A stretch of DNA of 64,000 nucleotides from an uncultured Draconibacterium sp. (GTDB taxonomy: Bacteria; Bacteroidota; Bacteroidia; Bacteroidales; Prolixibacteraceae), in NCBI RefSeq assembly GCF_963677565.1, contig NZ_OY781981.1:3960001-4024000 (forward strand). The letters run 5' to 3'. Of this stretch, positions 18,354 to 26,979 are shown piece after piece (the first letter of the stretch is position 1; every line of letters starts with the position of its first letter). A program made the position numbers and the translations under genes. The notes below the pieces were generated by a model that saw only the letters and a list, made by a program, of their open reading frames with translations, ran no database searches and was not told where the DNA came from.

Positions 18354-20303
18354 TTACTTCGATAGTTCCTCAATTGCAGTAACAATTTCTTTTGCATAGT
18401 CAAAATCTGAATTCAATTCTAGAGACTTTGCATAATATTTTATTGCTGTCTTATTTTCTCCTTTATATCGATACACATCGGCAATACCGTTGTAAACCTC
18501 AAACCAGTCAGGAAAAAGTTGCATCATCCAGCTATATACTATTATCGATTCATCAAACATATTTACATTCCTAAGGTATAGAGCTAACCTATTAATCTGT
18601 TCCTTGTTAAAATTGAAATCTTCAGGATATTTATCCCTCAACAGATTGTAGCTGTTTACTGCTGATGTAATATCTTTCTGTTTAATCAGTGTGTAGAGTG
18701 TATCAACTTGCATCTCTAAACCTAATTGATCGAGAGACTTACTATTAACTATTTTCTCAAAAAAATGATTGAGTGATGATCCGGAATATGATTCTGCAAT
18801 CTCTTGGAATTCTGTCGTAGATATAGATCTGCCCTCAGATATTCTTATATCAAGATAATTTTGAAATATCTTGTCGAAGTTTTCTTTCCCAGTTATTTGT
18901 CTAAGCATCTGACACAAATATGCTTCTCTGGTGTAGTTCAGCCAATGATCTTTAACAAAATTTTCTTCTGTGAATATACCTCCATTTTTAACTTTACTTG
19001 TCAATAAAGAAAGAATAAAATCCTTTTTAAAGTTTGTTACATTTACTTCAGCTTTATATTCCGGATACAAATTATTTGCAAATTCGGAATAACCATCAGC
19101 TGGAAATGGATCTGAAAAATGAAGAAACTTCCCCTTTGCCACACGAATATTAGCGATATTCCAAACACCCCACCCAAATGCATTGACTCTACCTTCATGC
19201 AAAGGAATCCATTGGTCTCCATAACCATTGTGCTTTTTTTGGGGTGCGTTAGGACCAATTATCAGGTTTCTCCCCTTGGTAAAATTTAATTTCATATTAC
19301 TTCTGAAACCAAATTGCCTCCATGTTGGATCAACAGGAACCCATCCATATTCTGGCAAGTAAAATTCAGCCCAAATATGGCCAGCCAATGCACCATACAA
19401 TCGGGTAGCTGAAAATCCCTCCTGCGTCAGTTCAGTGTGTAATTTACTGCGAAGTTTTAGTTGATCTTCTGTAATCCATGGCCCCCATCCAACAGGTCCT
19501 ATTACACTTCTTGCTGGTATTCCAGCTGCTCGGCATAAGCATACAAAAAAGATGCTAAAATGATCACAGACACCTTCATAATATATTTCACCGGTTTCAG
19601 TATCCTTTTGGGGACTATCTAAAATAGTGGTCATTGTGGCTCCTAATGTATGACGGACAAACTTGTATCGCATCTTTTTGGTTACAAAATCAAATATTCT
19701 TTTTGCTTTTAAGTATGGATTGGATTCTTGACCAACAATCTCTTTTGTCATTTTTTTTACTTCGGGTGTGATATCGAAAAGATAGGTACTACGAGTGTTT
19801 AGTTGATAATCATTGTTTGTCACATCATATCTGAATTCCTGCAAAGAATCAAATTCAGTATAAACATTAAAACTTTCCAAGCGGTAATTAATAACAACAA
19901 CATAAGAGTCCATCGGGGCGACTTTGCTAAAATCCCAGTATAGCATTGAATTGCCATATTCAGGATCAACAAATGTTCCATCTGGTTCTGGATTGACTGA
20001 AATAAGATTAACAGGATTTTGCTCATCCCATTCTCCAAAGACAGGAATCCAGACTTTCAAATGCTTTTCTGGATTAATCATATTTGAATCTGGATGCAAT
20101 TCAAATATGTATTGTAAGTTATAAACGCGAGGGTTTATATAGAGAATTTCACCTTTGACGGAAGTGTCAATGCTAATCTCTGAAGATAATTGAGTTCCCT
20201 GTGAATATGATTGTAATTCATAGGACATTAATGCTATTAAGATGAGAAGTTTAATGAAAGATCGAACATATACCCATTTAAACAAAAAAGTATAAATGAA
20301 CAT
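18354..20303 (-). CDS. Secreted transglutaminase-like protein with TPR tail
   Basis: 649 residues. A hydrophobic N-terminus (about 5-27) serves as signal or anchor. A transglutaminase-like cysteine-protease fold follows: Cys near 244 (YEGVCDHFSIFF), His near 309 (AGHIWAEFY) and Asp near 323 (VPVDPTW). The middle region (about 400-540) contains KDHWLNYTREAYLCQMLRQI and NFDKIFQNYLDIRISEGRSI, resembling the helical tail of M1-type peptidases but without HExxH. The last 110 residues hold TPR-like helices. It is probably periplasmic or at the cell surface. Substrate unknown; peptide crosslinking or hydrolysis are the family options. Confidence 0.85.
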   Translation of the reverse strand: MFIYTFLFKWVYVRSFIKLLILIALMSYELQSYSQGTQLSSEISIDTSVKGEILYINPRVYNLQYIFELHPDSNMINPEKHLKVWIPVFGEWDEQNPVNLISVNPEPDGTFVDPEYGNSMLYWDFSKVAPMDSYVVVINYRLESFNVYTEFDSLQEFRYDVTNNDYQLNTRSTYLFDITPEVKKMTKEIVGQESNPYLKAKRIFDFVTKKMRYKFVRHTLGATMTTILDSPQKDTETGEIYYEGVCDHFSIFFVCLCRAAGIPARSVIGPVGWGPWITEDQLKLRSKLHTELTQEGFSATRLYGALAGHIWAEFYLPEYGWVPVDPTWRQFGFRSNMKLNFTKGRNLIIGPNAPQKKHNGYGDQWIPLHEGRVNAFGWGVWNIANIRVAKGKFLHFSDPFPADGYSEFANNLYPEYKAEVNVTNFKKDFILSLLTSKVKNGGIFTEENFVKDHWLNYTREAYLCQMLRQITGKENFDKIFQNYLDIRISEGRSISTTEFQEIAESYSGSSLNHFFEKIVNSKSLDQLGLEMQVDTLYTLIKQKDITSAVNSYNLLRDKYPEDFNFNKEQINRLALYLRNVNMFDESIIVYSWMMQLFPDWFEVYNGIADVYRYKGENKTAIKYYAKSLELNSDFDYAKEIVTAIEELSK

Positions 20304-20343
20304 GGAATTAGACTATTAGTTAAACATGAATAAATTTTGAGAT

Positions 20344-23300
20344 TCAAATTACCTTTACGCTATAACCTAAATTTTGTTGCGACAACCGACTTTTATCCGG
20401 AGCCTTCAAGCGTGTCGACGGCTCTTCCATATTTTCGTTGGGCAGGCGATAAATTCCAGCGGCTTCGATGCTGAGGAAGCCAAATTCTTCCACCACTTTT
20501 CCTTTTATCAGGTAGCAGCCACCACCCGAAAAAGGGTAACGCGCGGCAATCTCCGGAAACTGCACCGTGTCGATCCAGTGCCCTTTAAAATCGATAAACA
20601 CGCCAAAACTCATGGTCTTTCCATCGCTGGTTCGGGTACGTTTTACATGCACCAGACTTCCTACAATTGCCACATTCTGGTTGATCAGAAAAGCCAGATC
20701 GGCGGCAGTAGTTGGCGGCAACTGCATATTTTCCAGCAAATGAAAAGGCGAACAGGTAACCGGAAATCCCAGCAACTCAATTTCGTCGTAAGCATTTTCC
20801 AGCGGATGATAGTACAACTCCGGAATTTTAAACTCCTTCACTTCCTGCTTAAACAGAGTACGCTCGGGCGCTGTTTTTTTCGATTTCGACAGAATAAAAT
20901 GCGCATTCCACAACAGTTCTTTTTTCGATTTACGGGTAAAATTAAAAGCACCAATCCGGATCAAAATACTCAACTGCTCCAGCGAAATGGGCACGCGTTC
21001 CAGAAAATCCTGTAAACTTTGGTAATAACCGCCCCGGTAGCGTTCTTGTAAAACAGCATTTACGGTATTTGTTTCGAGACTTTTTAAAAATCCCAGCCCA
21101 AGATGAATGACTTTTCCATCGATTACGGTTTGCATTTCGCTGCGGTTCACACAGGGCGGAAAAATCGTTGCCCCGTGCATGCGTGCCTCGTGTACATACA
21201 ATTCGGTGCGGTAAAAACCACCGCCGTTATTGATGGTTGCCACAATATATTCCAGCGGATAGTAGGCCTTTATAAACAGCGCCTGAAAACTCTCCACCGC
21301 ATACGACGCCGAGTGCCCCTTGGAAAAAGCGTAATTGGCAAAACTCTCGATCTGCTCCCACACACGTTTTACCAAATCGAGGGCATAACCCCGTTCGGCA
21401 CAGTTGGAGAAGAATTTATCCTTGATCTTTCCAAACTCGTTGCGCTGCTTAAATTTCCACGACATACCACGACGCAGAATATCTGATTCGGCCAGTGTAA
21501 GACCTGCAAAAAGGTGAGCTACTTTTATCACATCTTCCTGATAAACCATTACGCCGTAGGTTTCTTCCAGCAACTTGTAAAGTTCCGGAGCTTCGGCTTT
21601 AGCCGCCACACAACGACTGCGGTCGCGGTAACGCAAAATGTACTCGCGCATCATTCCACTTTGCGCCACACCCGGGCGAATAATGGAACTGGCCGCCACC
21701 AAACGCAGGTAATCGTCGGCCTCCAGTTTGGTGAGCAGCATGCGCATGGCCGGCGATTCCACATAAAAACAACCGATGGTATTTCCGTGCTTCAGCAGCT
21801 CTTTTATCTGCGGATCTTCCTTAAACGTTTTCAGGTCGTGAATATCAATTTCGGCACCGGTATTTTCCTGTACCAGCTGAATGGCATCCTGAATTTTACT
21901 CAAACCACGCTGCCCCAGAATATCGAACTTGGCAAAACCAATGTCTTCGGCTTCGAGCATACTAAAATGAACGGTTGGAAAACCTTTTGGCGGCATAATG
22001 GTTGCCGAGCACGTACTGATGGGCTCTTCGGAAATAAGAATACCGCTGGAGTGCACACTTAAATGACTCGGAAAACCGTGAATCAGTTTACTGTACTGCA
22101 ACACCAATTTCCCAATATCATCCAGACTGCTGAAATCTTTTACTTTTTGCAGTTTTTCAATTTCATGAGTGGGCAAACCAAAAACTTTTCCCAACTCGCG
22201 AACCACCGATTTATATTGAAATGTAATGTAGGTTCCCACCAGCGCTGTGTGATCCCAGCCGTGCCGGTCGAAAATGTAGCGGGTAATATGATCGCGGTCG
22301 CGCGAGGCAAAATCGATGTCGAAATCGGGCGGATTTTTTCGCGAGGGGTTTATAAAGCGCTCGAAATACAGGTCGAGCTCAATGGGATCGACATCAGTAA
22401 TACGCAGCAGATAGGCCACCATACTGTTGGCGCCACTTCCCCGCCCCACATAGTAACAACCTTCGCGACGGGCGTACTCTACAAGATCCCAATTAATGAG
22501 AAAATACGACGCAAAATCCATTTGTCGAATTACCGCCAGTTCTTTCTCCATTCGCGCAGCCACAACCTCCGAAGGGTTGCTAAAACGGTATTTCAATCCT
22601 TCGTTCGCCAGCTTTGTGAGTAATTCAAAATCCTCTTCGGGCGAGTTGGTAAAATATTTCTTATTCTTGGCTTTTTTGAAGGCAAACTGAATGGAACAGC
22701 TGTTGATCAGACGTTGAGTATTTTCAATAATATCCGGAAAATCGCGAAATACCTCCCTGATTTTTTCCTGCGGGAACATAATCTCATCCGGACTGGCTTC
22801 TTCACTTTTGGGCAGACGACTTAACAGTGTATTGTTATCCATCGTACGCAAAAGCCGGTGAATATTAAAGTCGCGTTTGTTGCGAAAAGTGACAGGCTGC
22901 AGCACAACCAGTTTTTCACGGTGATGTCGCAGGTCGCCAAAGATTTTGCTGATCTGCGTTGGTTTTACACCGATGAATTCATTCTTGCGCAACAGTTTTG
23001 GATGCACTTTACCAATTGGATAAATAAAGTACACATCCTCTATTACCGGCGCCCGTTCTGCAAAATCAGCTTCTTCGTGCAAATGCATCGTCAGGTGCTC
23101 GTTCAGCTTCTGGAAGCCACTGTTATTTCGTGCAATGCCAATGTACTGCTGTTGCGCGCCATTTCTGAAATCGATGCCCACAACCGGGCGCAGGTCTTTT
23201 CCTTCGCAACGGCGGATAAAATCAATGGTAGCCGAGGTATTGTTAATATCCGTCAACACCAGCGAATTGTAGCCTTTTCCGGTCGCTTCATCAATCAACT

Positions 23301-23358
23301 CATCAATGGAAAGTGTTCCGAATTTATAGCTGTAGTATGTATGGCAATTTAGTAACAT
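20344..23358 (-). CDS. DnaE-type DNA polymerase, second/error-prone copy
   Basis: 1004-residue C-family polymerase starting at ATG (MLLNCHTYYSYKFG). The N-terminal PHP domain looks degenerate: the usual HxH is N-C-H and the usual TDH is TDI, so two metal ligands are lost. The polymerase core has RKNPPDFDIDF with the catalytic aspartates near 343-347, and YVGRGSGANSMVAYLL. A helix-hairpin-helix and an OB-like region follow. It is shorter than replicative DnaE (about 1150 or more). Placement directly after dinB and opposite an S24 repressor suggests an SOS-controlled translesion role (DnaE2/ImuC-like), which is inference. Confidence 0.88.
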   Translation of the reverse strand: MLLNCHTYYSYKFGTLSIDELIDEATGKGYNSLVLTDINNTSATIDFIRRCEGKDLRPVVGIDFRNGAQQQYIGIARNNSGFQKLNEHLTMHLHEEADFAERAPVIEDVYFIYPIGKVHPKLLRKNEFIGVKPTQISKIFGDLRHHREKLVVLQPVTFRNKRDFNIHRLLRTMDNNTLLSRLPKSEEASPDEIMFPQEKIREVFRDFPDIIENTQRLINSCSIQFAFKKAKNKKYFTNSPEEDFELLTKLANEGLKYRFSNPSEVVAARMEKELAVIRQMDFASYFLINWDLVEYARREGCYYVGRGSGANSMVAYLLRITDVDPIELDLYFERFINPSRKNPPDFDIDFASRDRDHITRYIFDRHGWDHTALVGTYITFQYKSVVRELGKVFGLPTHEIEKLQKVKDFSSLDDIGKLVLQYSKLIHGFPSHLSVHSSGILISEEPISTCSATIMPPKGFPTVHFSMLEAEDIGFAKFDILGQRGLSKIQDAIQLVQENTGAEIDIHDLKTFKEDPQIKELLKHGNTIGCFYVESPAMRMLLTKLEADDYLRLVAASSIIRPGVAQSGMMREYILRYRDRSRCVAAKAEAPELYKLLEETYGVMVYQEDVIKVAHLFAGLTLAESDILRRGMSWKFKQRNEFGKIKDKFFSNCAERGYALDLVKRVWEQIESFANYAFSKGHSASYAVESFQALFIKAYYPLEYIVATINNGGGFYRTELYVHEARMHGATIFPPCVNRSEMQTVIDGKVIHLGLGFLKSLETNTVNAVLQERYRGGYYQSLQDFLERVPISLEQLSILIRIGAFNFTRKSKKELLWNAHFILSKSKKTAPERTLFKQEVKEFKIPELYYHPLENAYDEIELLGFPVTCSPFHLLENMQLPPTTAADLAFLINQNVAIVGSLVHVKRTRTSDGKTMSFGVFIDFKGHWIDTVQFPEIAARYPFSGGGCYLIKGKVVEEFGFLSIEAAGIYRLPNENMEEPSTRLKAPDKSRLSQQNLGYSVKVI

Positions 23359-23364
23359 AAACAA

Positions 23365-23492
23365 TGCGTAAATGCTTTAATGCGAGAATGCTTAAATCTG
23401 TTTCGAGTCATTGGTTCTGAATACTGCGACTGATCACTGATCACTTTTTCCTTCATTATTCTTAAATCGTTGTTCATCATTCATCACTCAAT
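23365..23492. repeat. Low-complexity intergenic words between dinB and dnaE
   Basis: Degenerate tandem copies of AATGCTTTAATGCG-like words (23366-23395), ACTGATCACTGATCAC (23431-23446) and TTCATCATTCATCACTC (23473-23489). It has the look of slippage-derived spacer DNA. Confidence 0.45.
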
Positions 23493-24707
23493 TTACATCC
23501 TCCTGTGTGCCGGAATTACCGGTGGCTGGCCGTTAAACGGATTCGCCATTTGTCCGATGCCACGGGTTCCCATGGTTGAGGCGCGCTGCACGGCATTCTG
23601 TCCAAAACGGTTGCGGATCTTATCCATACGCTGGTACAGGTTTATCAGTTTGGTATCGTCTTCAAACAGTTTCATCTGGTAACTTCCGCCCACTAAATGA
23701 CTAAAACGCACGCCCACCAGCCGCACCAAAACCCGACGCGTATATAACTGGTCGAAAAGCTCCATGGTGGTTTGAATTAGCGTATGATCGAGCGAAGTGT
23801 AAGGAATACGCTTTTGGCGGGTGCGGGTATCAAAATCGGAATAACGCACGGTTACCGTAACACACGACGTTAGTTTGTTTCCGTTTCGCAGGTAAAAAGC
23901 CAGTTTCTCGGCCATGGCCAGCAGCAGGTTTTTCAGCGCCTGCACATCAATGGTATCTTTCTCAAAAGTCAGCGATGATGAAATAGATTTCCGCTCGTGA
24001 TAAGGTTCTACCAGCGAATTATCGATTCCCTGCGCCTTTTTCCACAACACAATCCCGTTTTTTCCCATCACTTTGTCCATCAATTCGATAGGCATTTCCT
24101 GGATGGTTTTCACATAACGAATTCCCATACTCAGCAACATTTTATAAGTCTGATCGCCTACCATTGGAATTTTTTTTACAGGTAGCGGTGCCAGAAACTC
24201 TTTTTCGTGCCCGTATTCAATCTGCTGAAAACCATTGGGTTTTATCTCGCCCGTAGCTACTTTCGACACCGTTTTATTGGTCGATAGCCCAAAAGAAATG
24301 GGTAAATGCGTTTGATCGATAATTCGTTCGCGTAGCTCCTGCGCCCACTTGTAGCAGCCGTAAAATTTATCCATTCCGCTCACATCGATGTAAAACTCGT
24401 CGATGGATGACTTTTCGTAAAGCGGTGCTTCCTCTTTAATAATATCGGTTATTTCGTCGGAGAATTTGCTGTAAATGGAGCTGTTTCCTTTTACCACAAT
24501 AGCCTCGGGACAAAGCCGGCGGGCCATTTGCATGGGCATGGCCGAATGTATGCCGTATTGCCGCGCTTCGTAACTGCAGGCCGCCACTACTCCCCGTCCA
24601 CTGGTACCTCCAACCAACACCGGTTTGCCGATCAACTCACGGTTCATCAGCCTTTCACACGACACAAAAAAGGTGTCCAGATCAATATGTACAATATTTC
24701 GATTCAA
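23493..24707 (-). CDS. dinB: DNA polymerase IV, Y family
   Basis: 404-residue translesion polymerase. Catalytic carboxylates: Asp9 (HIDLDTFFVSCERL) and Asp103-Glu104 (SSIDEFYID). The palm also has GRGVVAACSYEARQYGI and SFGLSTNKTVSKVAT. HhH motifs (PMVGDQTYKMLLSMGI) and the little-finger domain follow. The extreme C-terminus (PVIPAHRRM) is not a clear beta-clamp motif. It is the first gene of a likely dinB-dnaE operon (134-base gap) and is divergent from the S24 repressor with a shared dyad in between. Confidence 0.96.
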   Translation of the reverse strand: MNRNIVHIDLDTFFVSCERLMNRELIGKPVLVGGTSGRGVVAACSYEARQYGIHSAMPMQMARRLCPEAIVVKGNSSIYSKFSDEITDIIKEEAPLYEKSSIDEFYIDVSGMDKFYGCYKWAQELRERIIDQTHLPISFGLSTNKTVSKVATGEIKPNGFQQIEYGHEKEFLAPLPVKKIPMVGDQTYKMLLSMGIRYVKTIQEMPIELMDKVMGKNGIVLWKKAQGIDNSLVEPYHERKSISSSLTFEKDTIDVQALKNLLLAMAEKLAFYLRNGNKLTSCVTVTVRYSDFDTRTRQKRIPYTSLDHTLIQTTMELFDQLYTRRVLVRLVGVRFSHLVGGSYQMKLFEDDTKLINLYQRMDKIRNRFGQNAVQRASTMGTRGIGQMANPFNGQPPVIPAHRRM

Positions 24708-24733
24708 AATGTCGATATTTTCGTCAGTTTTAC

Positions 24734-24748
24734 GACTATAATTTAGTC
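24734..24748. promoter_or_regulatory. Dyad GACTA-TAATT-TAGTC, candidate SOS operator
   Basis: Perfect 5-bp arms in the 140-bp divergent region between dinB and the S24 repressor. It lies 11 bases before the repressor -7 element and 27 bases upstream of the dinB ATG, where a bound repressor could block both promoters. Confidence 0.55.
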
Positions 24749-24758
24749 ATTTTTTTGT

Positions 24759-24766
24759 TATATTTG
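24759..24766 (+). promoter_or_regulatory. -7 promoter element for the S24 repressor
   Basis: TATATTTG, a full match to TAnnTTTG, 82 bases before the ATG at 24848. Confidence 0.5.
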
Positions 24767-24847
24767 GAAGGAAAAGCTGTTTCATTGGGGAAAGATTTCT
24801 CAGTCATTCTTCTTTCGAAATGACAGAAAACAACAAAATATTCAACT

Positions 24848-25561
24848 ATGCATTTCGCACAAAACCTGAAATTCCTAAGAAAACGCCGCAATAGATCGCA
24901 AATGGATCTGGCAACAGAGTTAGGATTAACACGTACTACCCTTTCCGGGTACGAAAAAAATGTGCAGCCGCCTTTTCCGGTGCTTATAAAAATGTCGGAG
25001 TATTTTAATGTGTCGCTCGATGCATTGATAAAATACCGATTGGAGGTTTTATCGGAGCAGCAACTTTCGCAAATCGAAAAAGGATTTGATGTGGATGTTA
25101 CCGGAAGAAAGCTTCGGCTTCTGACGATCTCGGTAGATAAAGAGGGCAAGGAAAACATAGAAATGGTTCCGGTAAAGGCACAGGCCGGTTATACCAACAG
25201 TTACGGCGATCTGGATTTTATTGCTTCACTGCCCAAATTCAAACTTCCGTTTTTGCCGGAAGACAAAACCTACCGCACTTTCCAGATTCAGGGCGATTCG
25301 ATGCGACCAATAAAAGAAGGCTCGTGGGTAACCTGCTCGTTTATCGAAGACTGGACCAACATAAAAGATGGCAAAGCCTGCATTGTAGTAACAAAAGACG
25401 AGGGCGTAGTTTTCAAGCTGGTTTACAAACGCTTAGAAGACAAAAATTTCTTACTGGTTTCGTTAAACAGAAATTATTCGCCGTACGAAATTCCGGTTTC
25501 GCAGGTGGTAGAAATGTGGCAATTTGAAACCGTAAACAGTTTTGATATAGAAAGTGATTAA
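24848..25561 (+). CDS. XRE-S24 self-cleaving repressor (LexA-like)
   Basis: 237 residues. An XRE helix-turn-helix (about 1-62: SQMDLATELGLTRTTLSGYE) replaces the winged helix of true LexA. The S24 peptidase domain has a probable Ala113-Gly114 cleavage site (KAQAGYTNSYGD), nucleophile Ser151 (IQGDSMRPI) and Lys190 (VVFKLVY). By analogy with LexA/CI, RecA-stimulated self-cleavage would relieve repression. Divergence from dinB-dnaE with a shared dyad suggests that it controls them and itself. A prophage-type repressor is the alternative, but there are no phage genes around it. Confidence 0.92.
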   Translation: MHFAQNLKFLRKRRNRSQMDLATELGLTRTTLSGYEKNVQPPFPVLIKMSEYFNVSLDALIKYRLEVLSEQQLSQIEKGFDVDVTGRKLRLLTISVDKEGKENIEMVPVKAQAGYTNSYGDLDFIASLPKFKLPFLPEDKTYRTFQIQGDSMRPIKEGSWVTCSFIEDWTNIKDGKACIVVTKDEGVVFKLVYKRLEDKNFLLVSLNRNYSPYEIPVSQVVEMWQFETVNSFDIESD

Positions 25562-25620
25562 AGCTTTAAACCAAACAGATGACTTGCAGTCAAACTTCAA
25601 ATAAACCAAAAAATTTTACC

Positions 25621-26904
25621 ATGAAATCTCAAATCTTTCTATTTTCTCTTTTTTTTCTTTTTGCTGTTTCAACGAGTAAAGCACAACCCAAGGCCGAAGA
25701 CAATTGGATGCAATGGCGCGGCCCGCTTGGCAACGGTGTAGCCGTAAAAGCCAATCCCCCGGTTGATTTCAGCGAAACCAAAAACCTGAAATGGAAAACC
25801 GCGATACCGGGCAGAGGAAATGCCACGCCAATTATTTACAAAGACAAAATTGTAATTTTAACAGCTGTTCCAACTGATCCGTCTGTCGATCCACAAGTTT
25901 CGCCTAATGTAGACCATGATTTTAATGTAATTCTGATAAACAGAAACGACGGTAGTGTTATCTGGGAAAAAACGGTAGCTACCGATCTTCCTAAAGGTAA
26001 AATACATGATTTAAGTAGTTGGGCTTCGAATTCTCCCTGCACCGATGGAGAAATGATTTACGCCTACTTCGGATCTTTTGGACTGTACTGCCTGGATTTT
26101 GACGGAAATGTGATCTGGGAACGCGATTTTGGAACAATGGAAAAGCGCATGAACTTTGGCGATGGCGCGTCGCCGTACCTATATAAAGACCGGCTTTTTA
26201 TACAATGGGATCATGAAGGCGATTCATACATATATGCATTGGATAAAAAAACAGGAGAAGATGTTTGGAAGCTAAAAAGAGACGAACCAACATCATGGTC
26301 CACACCTTTTGTAGTAGAAGCCAACGGAAAAACACAGGTAATTGTTAGCGGTACCAACCAAATTATTAGCTATGATTACGAAACCGGCGAAACGATTTGG
26401 TCAGGGAAAGGATTAACACAGAATGTTATTCCGGTACCGGTTTACGAAAATGGCATTGTTTACCTGATGAGCGGTTTCAGAGGCTCGTTTTTAAAAGCTG
26501 TCGACCTATCAAAAGCCAGTGGCGACATTACTGATTCTGAAGCTATCATCTGGAGTTACAATCAAGATACACCATACACGCCGACCCCTCTTTTAATGGA
26601 TGGGAAGCTTTATTTCTTGCGTGTAAACAATGGGGTTATGACTTGTTTGAATGCAAAAGACGGAAGCGTAAATTACTCCAAAGAAAGACTGGAAGGAATA
26701 AGTACCATTTTCTCATCTCCTTCGGGAGCCGACGGCAAAATTTACATTGCGGCAAGTGGAATCTGCTTGGTGGTAAAAGCAGGTGAAAATTTTGAAATTT
26801 TGGCTTCAAACGAATTGGATGATGATTTCCATGCATCGCCGGTATTTGTTGACAACCAACTTTTTTTAAGAGGTTTTGAAAATTTGTATTGTTTTGAAGA
26901 ATAA
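25621..26904 (+). CDS. Secreted PQQ-type beta-propeller protein
   Basis: 427 residues, starting at MKSQIFLFSLFFLFAVSTSKAQ (signal peptide). A possible ATG 14 codons upstream gives no signal sequence. Propeller blades repeat the pattern ...GSVIWEK, GNVIWERDFG, GEDVWKLKR, GETIWSGKG, with WRGPLGNG near the start as in many outer-membrane PQQ-like or BamB-like proteins. There are no quinoprotein dehydrogenase active-site Asp/Glu pairs, so it is more likely structural or ligand-binding. It begins 59 bases after the S24 repressor and could share its transcript. Function unknown. Confidence 0.88.
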   Translation: MKSQIFLFSLFFLFAVSTSKAQPKAEDNWMQWRGPLGNGVAVKANPPVDFSETKNLKWKTAIPGRGNATPIIYKDKIVILTAVPTDPSVDPQVSPNVDHDFNVILINRNDGSVIWEKTVATDLPKGKIHDLSSWASNSPCTDGEMIYAYFGSFGLYCLDFDGNVIWERDFGTMEKRMNFGDGASPYLYKDRLFIQWDHEGDSYIYALDKKTGEDVWKLKRDEPTSWSTPFVVEANGKTQVIVSGTNQIISYDYETGETIWSGKGLTQNVIPVPVYENGIVYLMSGFRGSFLKAVDLSKASGDITDSEAIIWSYNQDTPYTPTPLLMDGKLYFLRVNNGVMTCLNAKDGSVNYSKERLEGISTIFSSPSGADGKIYIAASGICLVVKAGENFEILASNELDDDFHASPVFVDNQLFLRGFENLYCFEE

Positions 26905-26917
26905 ATAATCTATACCA

Positions 26918-26965
26918 CCCAAAATGGCGGAAACTTGAATTAATAAGTTCCCGCCATTTTGTTTA
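26918..26965 (+). terminator. Strong terminator after the propeller gene
   Basis: CAAAATGGCGG (26920-26930) pairs perfectly with CCGCCATTTTG (26951-26961), followed by TTTAG. The A/T flanks also suit termination of the convergent GH97 gene. Confidence 0.8.
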
Positions 26966-26979
26966 GATAGTATTGAGCT

